Positions 8,414 to 18,591 are shown, counted from the stretch's first letter. The stretch is 50,749 nucleotides of DNA from Verrucomicrobiaceae bacterium (GCA_016795485.1 JAEUHM010000015.1:1-50749); one strand, 5' to 3'. Translations and numbers: made by a program. The notes: generated by a model from the sequence alone, not told the origin.

Positions 8414-11400
8414 TTAGCCGCGGCGTGCCACAGAGGCTTCGGGGAGCTGTCCGTAGCGATGGCGGGTCTCGGTGACGCTTTGCTCTCGCAGCCAGCGGGT
8501 GAGTTCGATGCGGCCATTTTTGAGCATCGGTGCGTTGATCCAGTTCAGGCCCGCTTCATGCGCAGCACGCAAAATGGCATCGCTCGGCGTTTTGAACGTG
8601 CGGAGGAACTCAGCGTTCTTCGCCAGTTCAGGAAGCCGTGCGATGAACTCCGCCTCGGGTTCACTGCTGATGTGCAAAGGCACGCCGCAGACCTCAGAGG
8701 CGAGTTTGGCGAGATCGGTCTGATCATTCGGATCGACTCTGAGGATCACACCGCGTGAAGGGCGGTAGCGGAAGACATTCGATTCGCACTTCAGCGCGGA
8801 AGGGTCATGCGCCTGGCTGAAATGGCTCTCCCATGCCTCGTGGTAGTCATTGGCGGCATCGCTGGCATCACGCAGGTGGGTGAAGCTCAGCACATAGTTC
8901 GGACCACCTGCCTTGGCACCGGGACCGATGCAGCTCTTCTTCCAGCCGCCGAAGGGCTGCCTCTGCACGATGGCACCGGTGATGGGGCGGTTGATGTAGA
9001 GATTGCCCGCTTGAACGCGATCTTTCCACCAGGTGACTTCATCGGGATCGAGCGAGTGAATGCCTGCGGTGAGGCCAAAGTCGGTGGCGTTTTGCCATTC
9101 GGTGGCCTGCGCGAGTGAATCGGCACGCATGAGGCCAAGCACGGGGCCGAAGCACTCGGTGAGGTGGAACCACGAACCGGCCTTCACACCGAGTTTGATG
9201 CCAGGCGTCCATGCACAGGGATCATCACCGAGCGGTCGCGGCTCCAGCAGCCATTCCTCGCCTGCATCGAGCGTGGTGAGTGCCCGTTTCAAGTCCTTGC
9301 CAGGAGTGATGACGAGTGGCGTGACGATGCTACGCGGATCGGTGGAAGGACCGGCGTGAAGGCTTGCAGCGGCATCGCGGAGCTGACGACGAAAGATGGG
9401 ATCGTCATAAACTTCGGCTTCGAGGATGGCGAGACTCGCTGCGCTGCATTTTTGTCCGCTGTGACCGAAGGCGCTGCGCACGAGGTCTTTGATGGCGAGT
9501 TCGCGATCCGCCTGAGCGGTGATGATGAGCGCGTTTTTGCCGCTCGTTTCGGCATACAGCGGCAAGGAAGGCCGCCAGCTCTGAAATTTCCGCGCGGTCT
9601 CATAGCCGCCGGTGAGGATGCATGCGGCGATGCGAGAGTCCGTGAGCATTTTTTGCCCGGTGACGCCATCGCAGGGGAAGAACTGCAGCACTTCACGCGG
9701 CACACCGGCCTCCCAAAGCTGATTGACGAGAAGCCATGCGATTTGCTGAGTGGGAAGTGCAGGTTTCAATATGACGCTGTTACCTGCCATCAATGCGGCC
9801 AGCACTCCCCCAGCAGGAATGGCATATGGGAAGTTCCATGGAGCAATGACGGCCACGATTCCGATGGCTTGCGCTTTCACGCCGTTTGGTGTCTCAGCGT
9901 TTCGTGCGTAGTACCGGGCAAAATCAATCGCCTCAGAAACTTCGCCATCGGCATCGCTAACATTCTTCTTGCCGTCAACACGAAGGCAAGCAAGCGCGGT
10001 GAAGCGTTGAGCGCTCATCACTTCAGCGGCTCGATTGAGGATTGCCGCGCGACCGTTAGCACCACGAGCTTCCCAAGAAGGTTGTGCCTGTGCGGCGGCG
10101 CACAGCATCACCTCAAGTTCAGGAAGTGCTGGCAATTCCCTGCTCTTCCATTCAGCAATCGCGCACTTGAGTGCATATCTCGCTGCGGACTGAGTCCAGT
10201 CGGTGTCGGAGGCGTTTGGGAAAGAAGACGGATCGGTCGGATCTTTGGTGTGGGTTCGCCGCGATTCGGCTGAGACGATGAGACGTTCATTCCAGCCTTG
10301 GATAAAGCGTTGTTCTTGGCGTTTCCATTCCGCCGAGCCTGGACGCATGGCAAACATGTCGCGGAGGAAGTTTTCTGGAGCGGTGTTCTCATCAAGACGG
10401 CGCACGAGGTAGGCCATGGCACTGAGGAAATCATGGCTTTGCACCGCAGGTGCATATAGAAGCAAACCACCCGCAGCATCGCGCACGGCGCGGGCTTGGT
10501 GGTTCGCCATGCCCTCGAGCATTTCGATCTCTACTTGCTGCTCGACACCATTCTGTTCACGCAACGTGAGGGCGAGGGCCACATCGAACAGATTGTGACT
10601 CGCCACGCCGAGGCGGACGGCTTTTGTGTGCTGCGGCTCGCATCCATACTCCAACATGCGGCGGAAATTGGCATCGGTGTCTGCTTTGCAGGGATAAGGT
10701 GCGGGATGCCAGCCATGCAGTTCGGCCTCGACTGTTTCCATTGCGAGATTGGCACCCTTAACGAGACGAATCTTGATTGGTTCACCCCCTGAAGCGACAC
10801 GCTGAAGCGCCCAGTGCGTCAAATCTTGCTGTGCAGTAAAAGAATCTGGCAAGTAGGCCTGCAACACAATGCCGGCTGGCTGTTTTGCGAACTCTGGTTC
10901 ATCAAGCACTTCGCGAAAAGCTGCCATCGTGAGCGCAAGGTCCCGATATTCCTCCATGTCGAGATTTACAAATTTCCCGCCCTTCGATGCTGCACGGTAG
11001 AGCAAGCGTAACCGTTCCTTGATGGCAATCAACGTTTGGTCCCAGGCAATCAAATTGATTTGCGAGAAGATGGAGGAGATCTTCACAGAGATGTAGCTTA
11101 CAGCAGGGTCAGATAGGTGTGAGAGCACCGCCGCAAGACGGCGTTCCGCCTCTTCCTCGCCAAGCACCGCCTCACCGAGATGATTCAAATTGATACGAAA
11201 GCCCGTGTCTCTGCGTGAAGCGAGGTAGCGGTGCAAGGGTTCTGTTTCTCCTGGGAGAATCACGCGAGAGCTATCCGATTTCATGCGTGCAGCTACTGCC
11301 TTCATGAGCACACTTGGGAGGAACAAGCTACCTAACGCTCCAAGGCCCATAAGTAGGCGATCCAGGAGCGGCGGGTATTGAGGAATCCCAAAGGTCTGAA

Positions 11401-11686
11401 GCAGTTTCCTCCAGCGCCTAGCGGCTACGGATGCATCATGACTGCGGAAAACTTCATCCACCATGGCAAAGGTGAACGCCTTTCCCTTGGGATCGTTCAT
11501 CAAGCGACCAAGCTTAGCCGCCTCAGCCCGTTCTCCATGCGTCTGTTGGTGAATGGCTGATGTGAGCAAAGCTTCCGCTCGCTGAACGACTGTGTCACAG
11601 AGATCCCGCTGAGTAGTAAGCGCACGGACTGGAGAACAGCGATTCTCTGAGTTGGCGCATAGAGGTGAAACAACACTGACTTGCAT
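8414..11686 (-). CDS. putA: Bifunctional proline dehydrogenase / P5C dehydrogenase
   Basis: 1090 residues. The N-terminal half is a FAD-dependent proline dehydrogenase TIM barrel with IRLVKGANLAMETVEAE and the following Arg-rich end (FLSAMAYLVRRLDE). The second half is an aldehyde dehydrogenase with the cofactor and catalytic motifs APWNFPYAIPAGG, AETSGKNALII (Glu) and GHSGQKCSAAS (nucleophilic Cys). The enzyme converts proline to glutamate with channelled P5C. The ribbon-helix-helix DNA-binding domain of E. coli PutA is absent, so it is not self-repressing. A C-terminal ~150-residue extension after the ALDH domain is present, as in type B PutA proteins. First gene of the putA-gdhA-thioesterase operon and divergent from a PAS-AraC regulator. 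Confidence 0.95.
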   Translation of the reverse strand: MQVSVVSPLCANSENRCSPVRALTTQRDLCDTVVQRAEALLTSAIHQQTHGERAEAAKLGRLMNDPKGKAFTFAMVDEVFRSHDASVAARRWRKLLQTFGIPQYPPLLDRLLMGLGALGSLFLPSVLMKAVAARMKSDSSRVILPGETEPLHRYLASRRDTGFRINLNHLGEAVLGEEEAERRLAAVLSHLSDPAVSYISVKISSIFSQINLIAWDQTLIAIKERLRLLYRAASKGGKFVNLDMEEYRDLALTMAAFREVLDEPEFAKQPAGIVLQAYLPDSFTAQQDLTHWALQRVASGGEPIKIRLVKGANLAMETVEAELHGWHPAPYPCKADTDANFRRMLEYGCEPQHTKAVRLGVASHNLFDVALALTLREQNGVEQQVEIEMLEGMANHQARAVRDAAGGLLLYAPAVQSHDFLSAMAYLVRRLDENTAPENFLRDMFAMRPGSAEWKRQEQRFIQGWNERLIVSAESRRTHTKDPTDPSSFPNASDTDWTQSAARYALKCAIAEWKSRELPALPELEVMLCAAAQAQPSWEARGANGRAAILNRAAEVMSAQRFTALACLRVDGKKNVSDADGEVSEAIDFARYYARNAETPNGVKAQAIGIVAVIAPWNFPYAIPAGGVLAALMAGNSVILKPALPTQQIAWLLVNQLWEAGVPREVLQFFPCDGVTGQKMLTDSRIAACILTGGYETARKFQSWRPSLPLYAETSGKNALIITAQADRELAIKDLVRSAFGHSGQKCSAASLAILEAEVYDDPIFRRQLRDAAASLHAGPSTDPRSIVTPLVITPGKDLKRALTTLDAGEEWLLEPRPLGDDPCAWTPGIKLGVKAGSWFHLTECFGPVLGLMRADSLAQATEWQNATDFGLTAGIHSLDPDEVTWWKDRVQAGNLYINRPITGAIVQRQPFGGWKKSCIGPGAKAGGPNYVLSFTHLRDASDAANDYHEAWESHFSQAHDPSALKCESNVFRYRPSRGVILRVDPNDQTDLAKLASEVCGVPLHISSEPEAEFIARLPELAKNAEFLRTFKTPSDAILRAAHEAGLNWINAPMLKNGRIELTRWLREQSVTETRHRYGQLPEASVARRG

Positions 11687-11827
11687 GTGTTCATCATGTT
11701 CCCAAAAGCCATTCGGGTCGTGGAACTATTCTATTTTGAGCAAGACGAAAAAATACAAACTAGACCACAATGATTGCATCTTGATCGCTGTTACCTCATC
11801 CTACTTGCAACCACCACGACGTCACCC

Positions 11828-12583
11828 ATGAAGCAAGCTTCACGCCCAACAAGTCAGCGCGAAATCATCTTCTCAAAAGCCCCAGGATTGGAGGCGTCAG
11901 AAGTTCTCTTCGACTCCATTAGTGACGTGCTCTTCTGCGTCAAAGACCGCAACCGAAGGTATGTGGCTGCAAATGAGGCCTTCATCCGGCGTGCTGGCTT
12001 GCTAAATCGAAACGAGTTGCTTGGGCGTACAGCCCGTGAGGTCTTCCCGGCGATCCTGGCCGCTGGCTACGAGCAGCAGGACGAGGACGTATTTGCCAAG
12101 GGAGTGACGGTTCGAGATCGGCTGGAAATGATCACACAGACAGGTGGCAACGTCGGTTGGTTTGTTTCTCAGAAGGTGGCTGTCAAAGCTGAAAATGGTG
12201 AAGTCATTGCCTTGGCAGGCATATCTCGTGACCTGGACACACCTGCAAAGCATGGCCACGAACTCGGCGGTCTGGCTCAGATTTTGGATACGCTCCACCA
12301 AGACTGCGCCAAGCCGTTACGCATCGAGAAGTTAGCAAGGAGAGCTGGACTTTCCTGGAGCCAGTTTCAACGCCGTGTACGCGCCATCACGGGGCTCACT
12401 CCACGCCAATTACTCACGAAGTCGCGCATCGAACTTGCTGCAGAAGCTCTGCGTAACACCACCGAGGCGCTTAGCATGATCGCCTTCGACTGCGGCTTTT
12501 ACGATCAAGCTGCCTTTAGCCGACAGTTTCGTTCAGCGACCGGGCTGACCCCTGGCGAGTATCGGCGGGCCTTCAAAGGTTAG
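11828..12583 (+). CDS. PAS-domain AraC-family transcriptional regulator
   Basis: 251 residues. Residues ~20-140 form a PAS domain (FDSISDVLFCVKDRNRRYVA, then ELLGRTAREVF and GNVGWFVSQKVAV). Residues ~160-250 are the double helix-turn-helix of AraC proteins (KLARRAGLSWSQFQRRVRAI and IAFDCGFYDQAAFSRQFR, ending in GLTPGEYR). The gene is divergent from putA with ~140 nt between the two starts, so it most likely controls the proline operon. The ligand of the PAS domain is unknown. The ATG at 11828 was chosen over 11774 because the domain-like sequence begins after it. Confidence 0.88.
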   Translation: MKQASRPTSQREIIFSKAPGLEASEVLFDSISDVLFCVKDRNRRYVAANEAFIRRAGLLNRNELLGRTAREVFPAILAAGYEQQDEDVFAKGVTVRDRLEMITQTGGNVGWFVSQKVAVKAENGEVIALAGISRDLDTPAKHGHELGGLAQILDTLHQDCAKPLRIEKLARRAGLSWSQFQRRVRAITGLTPRQLLTKSRIELAAEALRNTTEALSMIAFDCGFYDQAAFSRQFRSATGLTPGEYRRAFKG

Positions 12584-12705
12584 ATGGCAACGCTTGTTGC
12601 ATCGCCAGAGATTTACTCAGCCGGATCAAAATCCTTGCGATCACTGATCGAATCCTCCGGTCACATAACCAAACCAAGTCCTAAGGAGTAAAAAATCTGA
12701 GCAAC

Positions 12706-12734
12706 AGCATTCACTCCGCAGTGGACTGAATGCT
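12706..12734 (-). terminator. Possible weak terminator hairpin
   Basis: 8-bp perfect stem AGCATTCA / TGAATGCT with a 13-nt loop in the convergent gap between the AraC regulator and the Ig-like gene. On the minus strand a run of six T follows about ten bases after the stem, which is too far for a canonical terminator. Confidence 0.35.
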
Positions 12735-12767
12735 ATCGGTAGCTGGGTGTAAGGGATAACGTAAGCG

Positions 12768-13664
12768 CTAGGGATTTGTGATCTCCACCCGGTAGAACTT
12801 CCGCTGACCTGTGGCGCTGGTGTCCGTAATGGTGCGGGTATTGCCGTTGTCGTTGATGGTGAATGTAGTGAGAGGCGACCACACGGCACTAGCACCTAAC
12901 GTTGGGCTGACGACAACTGTGTAGGTGCGATCTGGTAAGCGCGGATTGATGATGATGCGCATCTGGCCGGGCACTCCAGGCACTGGCTTTGAGTCGTAAA
13001 TAAATCTTGAGGAACTACTGTTTGGGATCAGGCCAGCAGTGAACTCAAAAAGATTGTCCTGCCCATCGAAGTCAGGGTCCGCCGTCGGAATAGCCAGAGG
13101 ATTGTTAAGACCGAAGTATTGGAACTGCCAAGAGTCATCGAGGCCGTCACCTGAGTAGCCGGGGAGGTCGTCGTTGCTTACGTTGAGCACGGTGAGGTCG
13201 AGCGTGCCCGTGACGCCACCATACGCGCAGTGTGCAACGGCCGTGGTGTCTTCGTAAACGATGTCTGCTGAGGCAAGACCACCTGTGCTGATGCTTATGA
13301 GTGGACCGCTCTGCACGCTCCAGGTGACTGCACTGGCGAGGAGTGAGGTGGTAGTGAGGTCGTCATTGAGCAAGCTGGCACTGAGTTGGCGTGTGGTGCC
13401 TTCATTGACGCTGGTGGGTGACGCAGTGAGTTGTAGCGTTGTTGCTTCTGTGAGTTGGGCAATGTAGCCGCTCTTCGCTGTCTGGGCGGGTGCAGTAGAG
13501 GTGCCTACCATACCACCCGCGCTGCTGGTATTCGTGTAAGACAGACTGGTGGTGCGCTGGCCACCCGCATTCGCAGTATCCGTGAGGATGCGGTAGTTGG
13601 CAGAAGTGCGCGGGCCCGCGTATGCGGAGGCAACAAAAGTAAAAAGGATGACCGTTGTTTTCAT
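12768..13664 (-). CDS. Secreted protein with Ig-like region
   Basis: 298 residues with an N-terminal signal peptide (KTTVILFTFVASAYA). Residues ~80-160 read like a bacterial Ig-like (BIG2) module (LTASPTSVNEGTTRQLSASL, then VTWSVQSGPLISISTGGLAS). A DPDFDGQDNLFEFTAGL segment at ~200 resembles the short Ca-binding or anchor motifs common in Verrucomicrobia secreted proteins. The C-terminal ~90 residues are beta-rich and end with FYRVEITNP, as in many PVC exported proteins. No enzyme motif is visible. The gene starts 18 nt after the fibre gene, so the two are probably cotranscribed and may act together on the surface. Confidence 0.65.
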   Translation of the reverse strand: MKTTVILFTFVASAYAGPRTSANYRILTDTANAGGQRTTSLSYTNTSSAGGMVGTSTAPAQTAKSGYIAQLTEATTLQLTASPTSVNEGTTRQLSASLLNDDLTTTSLLASAVTWSVQSGPLISISTGGLASADIVYEDTTAVAHCAYGGVTGTLDLTVLNVSNDDLPGYSGDGLDDSWQFQYFGLNNPLAIPTADPDFDGQDNLFEFTAGLIPNSSSSRFIYDSKPVPGVPGQMRIIINPRLPDRTYTVVVSPTLGASAVWSPLTTFTINDNGNTRTITDTSATGQRKFYRVEITNP

Positions 13665-13682
13665 GGTGAATAGGAACCTGGG

Positions 13683-16600
13683 CTATTTCTTCATGGCCAC
13701 CTTCATTGCCTTGGGTGCTGGGCCGGAGTTGCTTTCCAGCGAGGCGAGCCGGGCTTCGAATGCTTTGTCGCGGGCCTTCTGCTCATCAATTTGCTTCTGG
13801 AGTGCAGCGTTCTGGGCTTTGAGTTTGGCGATCTCGGCGTCTTTCTCAGCGCGGAGTTCACGAAGGGCCTGCACGGCGAGGCTTTCAAATCCTGTCGGTG
13901 CGACATACTTGAAGCCGTCCGCTTTTTCGCCCACCCAGTCGGGGAAGACCTTCTCCACCTCTTGAGCGATGAAACCCGTCCTCACCCCTTCAATCTCGCC
14001 GATTTTCTCAGGTTCTTTGTATTCAAAGGTGACACTGCGGAGTTTGAGCAGGCGGTCCAGACTGCCAGTGAGTTCATGGATGTTTTTCTTGAGTCGGATG
14101 TCGGAAGTGGACGCCCAACTGCCACCACCGGGTTTGGACGCATTTCCGCTCACCTCTAGGTCATCCCAGATGCCCAAGGTCTTGTTGCCAGCCATCTCCA
14201 GGGTGACCGCATTGGCATCGGCCACGCCATTTAATGAGCCTGGAAGAATCTGCAATCCGATGCTGCCATTGGAGACCTCGAGCCTAGCATTGGGAGTGGT
14301 AGTGCCGATACCGACATCTCCATTGGGATAGATAATCATCCGGGGCGTGCTGGTGGCTGAGCCGATACTCGTGGTAGCCAACTGCAGGTAGGTGCCCTGT
14401 GCTGTGGAGGAGAAAGTCTCTGCGGCGTGCATGGCGATATAGGCCCGAGGTGACGACATGGAGCCCGAGCTGGTGTAGCCACTCGCTCCATAGAAACCCA
14501 GCACGTCGTTGACCTGCACGGCGGAAGGAGATGAGGTGGTGCCGCGGGCACGACGGAGGTTGAGGGTGGGATAGAGTGTGGAAGTGGTGCCGATACCCGT
14601 CACAGCAACCGTCGTCTGCCCAGAACCGTACACTTCAAAGTTTCCAGCCGGACTCGGCGTACCGATGCCCACCAAACCGGTGGAGGTGATCCTCATGCGC
14701 TCGGCGATGGTAGTGGAACCAGTGGGCGTTGTCCAAAACCGCATGTCGGTACCGTTAGCCGTCGGCGTAAAGGCTTCGGCAGCGTGCATGGTGATCGTGG
14801 CATTGGACAGAGTTGTTGAGCTACTGCCGAATCCTGAGCCCGTGAACCCGCGCCCACCGAACATGGCTAATGGATAGTTGGCAGTGACGGCTGTAGGTGC
14901 TGATGCTGTGCCTAGAGAGGTGCGCCCAGTAAACACGGATGCATTCCCGAAGGATGTTGCGACGATGGATGTAGTTTGGCCGTCTCTGCTGACATCGAGA
15001 TCGCCACCCGGATTGGTTGTGCCGATGCCAAAGTTGCCACTCGCAGTCAGCCTCATTTGCTCTGTCGAAGTCGTAGAACCAATCGGCGTAGTGTAAAAGC
15101 GAGTGTAAGTGCCATGCGCTGTGGGAGTGAAATCCTCCGCTGCCATGAAAGCGATGCTGGCATTGGTGAAAGCATTTCCAGATGGAAAGCTGCTGCCGGT
15201 GTGGCCCTTGCCAGCGAAAACGGCCAGAGCGCTGTCTGCCTGTGCTGCTGCGGGTGCCACATCGGTGCCGCTTGCGCGGCGTCCAATGAACAAAGGAACA
15301 GAGCCGCTGCTGTAGGATGTGGCTCCTATCGCTGCAGTTGACCCAGATCGGCTGACTTCGATATCTGACAGCGGTGAAACCGTGCCGAGGCCGAGGTTGC
15401 CACTGCTGCGATAAAATGTGCTTCCGTTGACTGACCAGAGGCCCACATCTGCCCCCAGCTTGGCAGCAGTGACGGCACTGTTGTTGATTTTGACCGTGGT
15501 GATGGCGTTGTCGGCAATTTTCGCAGTCGTGATGACACCATCAGCAAGTTGCGTGGTGCCGATGGATGCCGCCGTGATGTTCCCACCACTGAGGTTCGTC
15601 AAAGCAGAGCCGTTGAGGGCAGGTAGTGTTCCGCTGAGGTTTGCAGCCGAAAGCGCGGTCAGTGCAGACCCGTTGCCGCTGAAGGTACCACTTGTAGTGC
15701 CACCGAGTGTGAGGCCGCTGGCCAGTTGCGAACTGCCGATGGATGCTGCCGTGATGTTTGCTCCAGTGAGATTGGTCAGTGCAGATCCGTTGCCGCTGAA
15801 GATGCCGGTGCTGTTGATATTGCCATTCACGTCGAGTCTGGCGGTGGGGTTGTTCGTGCCGATGCCTACAAATCCGGCGGAGGTGATCCTCATTCGTTCG
15901 GCGATGGCGGTAGAGCCAATGGGCGTTGTCCAAAACCGCATGTCAGTGCCGTTGGCGGTTGGGGTAAAGGTTTCTGCAGCGTGCATGGTGATCGTGGCAT
16001 TGGACAGAGTGGCTGAGCTACTACCAAATGCAGTGCCGGTGTGCCCACGCCCACCGAACATGGCCAGTGCGTAGTTGGTTGTGACGGCTGTGGGTGCCGA
16101 TCTCGTGCCGAGCGAAGTCCGCCCAGTGAATAGAGCAAAGTTGCCAAAGGATGTTGCGGCAATGGATGTGGTTTGACCGTCTCTACTGACCTCGAGATCA
16201 CCCCCAGGGGTGGTGGTGCCGATGCCAAGGGCCCCAGTAGCGGTGAGCCTCATTTGTTCTTCCGAAGTCGTCGAGCCAACGGGCGTGTTGTAGAAGCGCA
16301 TGTAGGTGCCTTGGGCCGTCGGAGTGAATGTCTCCGCTGCCATGAAGGCAATACTGGCATTGGTGAAAGCATTGCCGGTTGCAAAGCCGGTACCTGTGTG
16401 GCCCTTACCAGCAAAGACGGCGAGCGCACTGTCTGCTTGAGCTGCTGCTGGTGCCAGATCCGTACCACTGGCGCGGCGACCAATGAACAACGGAACAGAA
16501 CCAGTGCTGTAGGATGTAGCACCGAAGGAAGCACCCTGCCCCGAGCGGCTGACCTCGATATCCGAGAGCGGTGATGCCGTGCCAATTCCCAGGCTGCCAG

Positions 16601-18521
16601 TGCTACGATGAAGATGGCTTCCGTTGACTGACCAGATACCCACGTCGGCACCCAACTTGCTGGCGATGACAGCGCCGTCGGCCAGCATCGCTGTGGTGAT
16701 GCTGGCATTGCTGATCTGAGTTGGAGATATGACGCTGTCAGTAAAGGCGAGTGTCTTGCGTGTGGGACTCCCGCTGTTGTTGGTGAGAAAGAGATTTGTC
16801 CCATCGAACTCCACTGCACCAAACTGCGGGACAGTAAGATTCACGCCAGTTTGCAGTTTGAGTGGGGCGATGCTGCTAGTGCCAGCCGAGAACGTCTGAG
16901 TGCTGCTGAAAGTGTTTGTGCCATTGCGCATAGCCACATTCGGAAAAAGACGCGCCTCCGCCAGCACACCAGATGAGACGTTGGAGGCATTCAAGCTAGT
17001 CAGGGCGGCACCATTGCCGCTGAAGGTGCCACTGACTGTACCGGTGAACGTGGGCGAGGCTAGTGGGGCCTTGAGAACAAGATTACCATCGAGCTTGTTG
17101 ATTGCGGTCAAAAGCGTATCGCTCGCCGTGACAGTCCCCGCGCTGGAAGAAAAGCCAGTGATCGCTTTGCCCGTGACCGTGGCCGCCGAGATTGCAGTGG
17201 AGCTTTGTGTCCCAGTCACATCTCCTGCGAGACTGCCAGTGAAGTTGGTCGAACTGCCTGCGGTGGTGGCCGTGGTGGCATTGCCGGAGAGATTACCGCT
17301 AAAAGTGCCTGTGGTGGTGCCGCCGAGGTTCAGATTGTTGGCGAGTTTGGCGCTGGTAATAGCATTGGGAGCGATTTTTGGCGAAGTAATGGCTCCATCG
17401 GCCAACATCGCGGTGACAATGGTGCTATTGGCGATCTGGGATGGCGAGATGATGCTGTCGGTGAAGGCAAGTGCCTTCCGCGTTGGCGTGCTGCTGTTGT
17501 TGGTAAGAAAAAGATTCGTGCCGTCAAACTCCACCGCACCAAAAACGGGCGTGGTGAGCATGACACCGTCTTGCAGTTTCAGCGGTGCGATGGTGCTGGT
17601 GCCTGCTGGTAATGTCAGCGTGTTGGTGAAGGTATTGGCCGCATTTCGCATAGCCACGTTAGCGGAGAGCCGTGCCTCGGCCAGTGTGCCAGACAAAATG
17701 TTGGAGGCATCCAAGCTGGTCAATGCCGCGCCGTTGCCGCTGAAAGTGCCGCTCACTGTGCCGGTAAAGGTCGGTGAGTCGAGTGGGGCCTTGAGTGCAT
17801 CATTGCCATGCAGTTTGTTGATCGCGGTCAAGAGAGTATCGCTCGCCGTGACAGTGCCCGCGCTGGAAGAAAAACCAGTGATCAGTTTACCAGTGACCGT
17901 GGAGTCCGAAATCACCGTTGCGCCCTGCGTGCCAGTCACATCTCCGGCGAGCATGCCCGTGAAACTCGTCGCCGTGGATGCATTGCCCGTGAGGTTGCCA
18001 CTAAAAGTGCCCGTGGTCGTGCCGCCCAGCGTCAACCCAGAGGCCAACTGACTGCTACCTACAGCACCAGCGGCGAGTTGTGCGCTGTTCACGCTTCCAT
18101 CCGCAAGATAGCCGGTGGGCGCTAAGCGCTGGTCGGGCGTGAGAAGCTGATTGCCGTTCACGCCGTCGTTGAACCAGACGCGCAGGCGCACATCGGCATT
18201 TGTCCACGCGCTAGTGGGGATGGCAGCCATGTCAGTGAGTGATGTGTCGCCCAAAAGCACGGAATACAGACCCTTGCTCACATTTAGCGAAACGGCAGCG
18301 TCAGGCACACCATCGGCAGGTGTGGTGTCAGCAGCGTTGCTCCAATAAACGGTGGTTCCCGCAGCATTCACGAGGGCAAAGCGGAACTGCCCAGTGCCTT
18401 CGTAGTTCACGTTGCCAACGGCCACACGTCCTTGGTAACTGATCAAGTTTGGCACCTGACCGGAAGCCGGTGACAGGAGCGCAGAGGGTAGAATGGTGAG
18501 GAGGAGCAGGAAGCGTTTCAT
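13683..18521 (-). CDS. Giant secreted fibre protein with C-terminal S74 intramolecular chaperone
   Basis: 1612 residues. After the signal peptide (MKRFLLLLTILPSALLS) comes a PVC-type N-terminal domain (SYQGRVAVGNVNYEG...). A long low-complexity fibre follows, rich in Gly, Thr, Ser and Ala, with repeats such as GTFSGNGSALTNL and AMLADGAI. Several IGTxxPxxxLxV modules are typical of tail-fibre and pectin-lyase-like stalks. The C-terminus is a Peptidase S74 domain: STSDIRLKKNI with the likely autocleavage Ser near residue 1473, then a coiled coil (ELRAEKDAEIAKLKAQNAAL). In phage fibres this domain trimerises the stalk and then cuts itself off. No other phage genes are nearby. The ATG at 18521 is preferred over a GTG three codons upstream. 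Follows the lectin-kinase gene by 70 nt. Confidence 0.85.
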   Translation of the reverse strand: MKRFLLLLTILPSALLSPASGQVPNLISYQGRVAVGNVNYEGTGQFRFALVNAAGTTVYWSNAADTTPADGVPDAAVSLNVSKGLYSVLLGDTSLTDMAAIPTSAWTNADVRLRVWFNDGVNGNQLLTPDQRLAPTGYLADGSVNSAQLAAGAVGSSQLASGLTLGGTTTGTFSGNLTGNASTATSFTGMLAGDVTGTQGATVISDSTVTGKLITGFSSSAGTVTASDTLLTAINKLHGNDALKAPLDSPTFTGTVSGTFSGNGAALTSLDASNILSGTLAEARLSANVAMRNAANTFTNTLTLPAGTSTIAPLKLQDGVMLTTPVFGAVEFDGTNLFLTNNSSTPTRKALAFTDSIISPSQIANSTIVTAMLADGAITSPKIAPNAITSAKLANNLNLGGTTTGTFSGNLSGNATTATTAGSSTNFTGSLAGDVTGTQSSTAISAATVTGKAITGFSSSAGTVTASDTLLTAINKLDGNLVLKAPLASPTFTGTVSGTFSGNGAALTSLNASNVSSGVLAEARLFPNVAMRNGTNTFSSTQTFSAGTSSIAPLKLQTGVNLTVPQFGAVEFDGTNLFLTNNSGSPTRKTLAFTDSVISPTQISNASITTAMLADGAVIASKLGADVGIWSVNGSHLHRSTGSLGIGTASPLSDIEVSRSGQGASFGATSYSTGSVPLFIGRRASGTDLAPAAAQADSALAVFAGKGHTGTGFATGNAFTNASIAFMAAETFTPTAQGTYMRFYNTPVGSTTSEEQMRLTATGALGIGTTTPGGDLEVSRDGQTTSIAATSFGNFALFTGRTSLGTRSAPTAVTTNYALAMFGGRGHTGTAFGSSSATLSNATITMHAAETFTPTANGTDMRFWTTPIGSTAIAERMRITSAGFVGIGTNNPTARLDVNGNINSTGIFSGNGSALTNLTGANITAASIGSSQLASGLTLGGTTSGTFSGNGSALTALSAANLSGTLPALNGSALTNLSGGNITAASIGTTQLADGVITTAKIADNAITTVKINNSAVTAAKLGADVGLWSVNGSTFYRSSGNLGLGTVSPLSDIEVSRSGSTAAIGATSYSSGSVPLFIGRRASGTDVAPAAAQADSALAVFAGKGHTGSSFPSGNAFTNASIAFMAAEDFTPTAHGTYTRFYTTPIGSTTSTEQMRLTASGNFGIGTTNPGGDLDVSRDGQTTSIVATSFGNASVFTGRTSLGTASAPTAVTANYPLAMFGGRGFTGSGFGSSSTTLSNATITMHAAEAFTPTANGTDMRFWTTPTGSTTIAERMRITSTGLVGIGTPSPAGNFEVYGSGQTTVAVTGIGTTSTLYPTLNLRRARGTTSSPSAVQVNDVLGFYGASGYTSSGSMSSPRAYIAMHAAETFSSTAQGTYLQLATTSIGSATSTPRMIIYPNGDVGIGTTTPNARLEVSNGSIGLQILPGSLNGVADANAVTLEMAGNKTLGIWDDLEVSGNASKPGGGSWASTSDIRLKKNIHELTGSLDRLLKLRSVTFEYKEPEKIGEIEGVRTGFIAQEVEKVFPDWVGEKADGFKYVAPTGFESLAVQALRELRAEKDAEIAKLKAQNAALQKQIDEQKARDKAFEARLASLESNSGPAPKAMKVAMKK
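14600..16580 (-). repeat. Coding duplication of ~1.2 kb inside the fibre gene
   Basis: Two blocks about 1.2 kb apart are similar at DNA and protein level. Matching landmarks are the CATTTG sites at 15054 and 16251, and the protein blocks beginning SDIEVSRSG and ending AERMRITS. Each encodes one long stalk section of ~400 residues. Confidence 0.75.
16980..18010 (-). repeat. 720-bp coding duplication inside the fibre gene
   Basis: The DNA at 17101-17160 and 17821-17880 aligns without gaps at an offset of exactly 720 bp (240 codons), including the shared word GCTCGCCGTGACAGT. Most of each ~700-bp block is alike, so the N-terminal stalk grew by unit duplication. Confidence 0.8.
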
Positions 18522-18591
18522 AGTGTTCACTTCCCACTTCCCCCGTTAAGTGTCCGTTCCGGCAAAAAAGCCGAAAAAAAGTTTCAGCTCT

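Noticed and set aside
12706..12734. Confident terminator between AraC and Ig-like genes
   Set aside because: The T run is about ten bases from the stem; kept only at low confidence.
16900..18051. 383-residue plus-strand open frame
   Set aside because: It is the antisense of the fibre gene; low-complexity codon use leaves the other strand open.
13683..18521. Prophage tail region
   Set aside because: Only a fibre-like protein is seen; no capsid, portal, terminase or integrase genes, and it has a Sec signal peptide.
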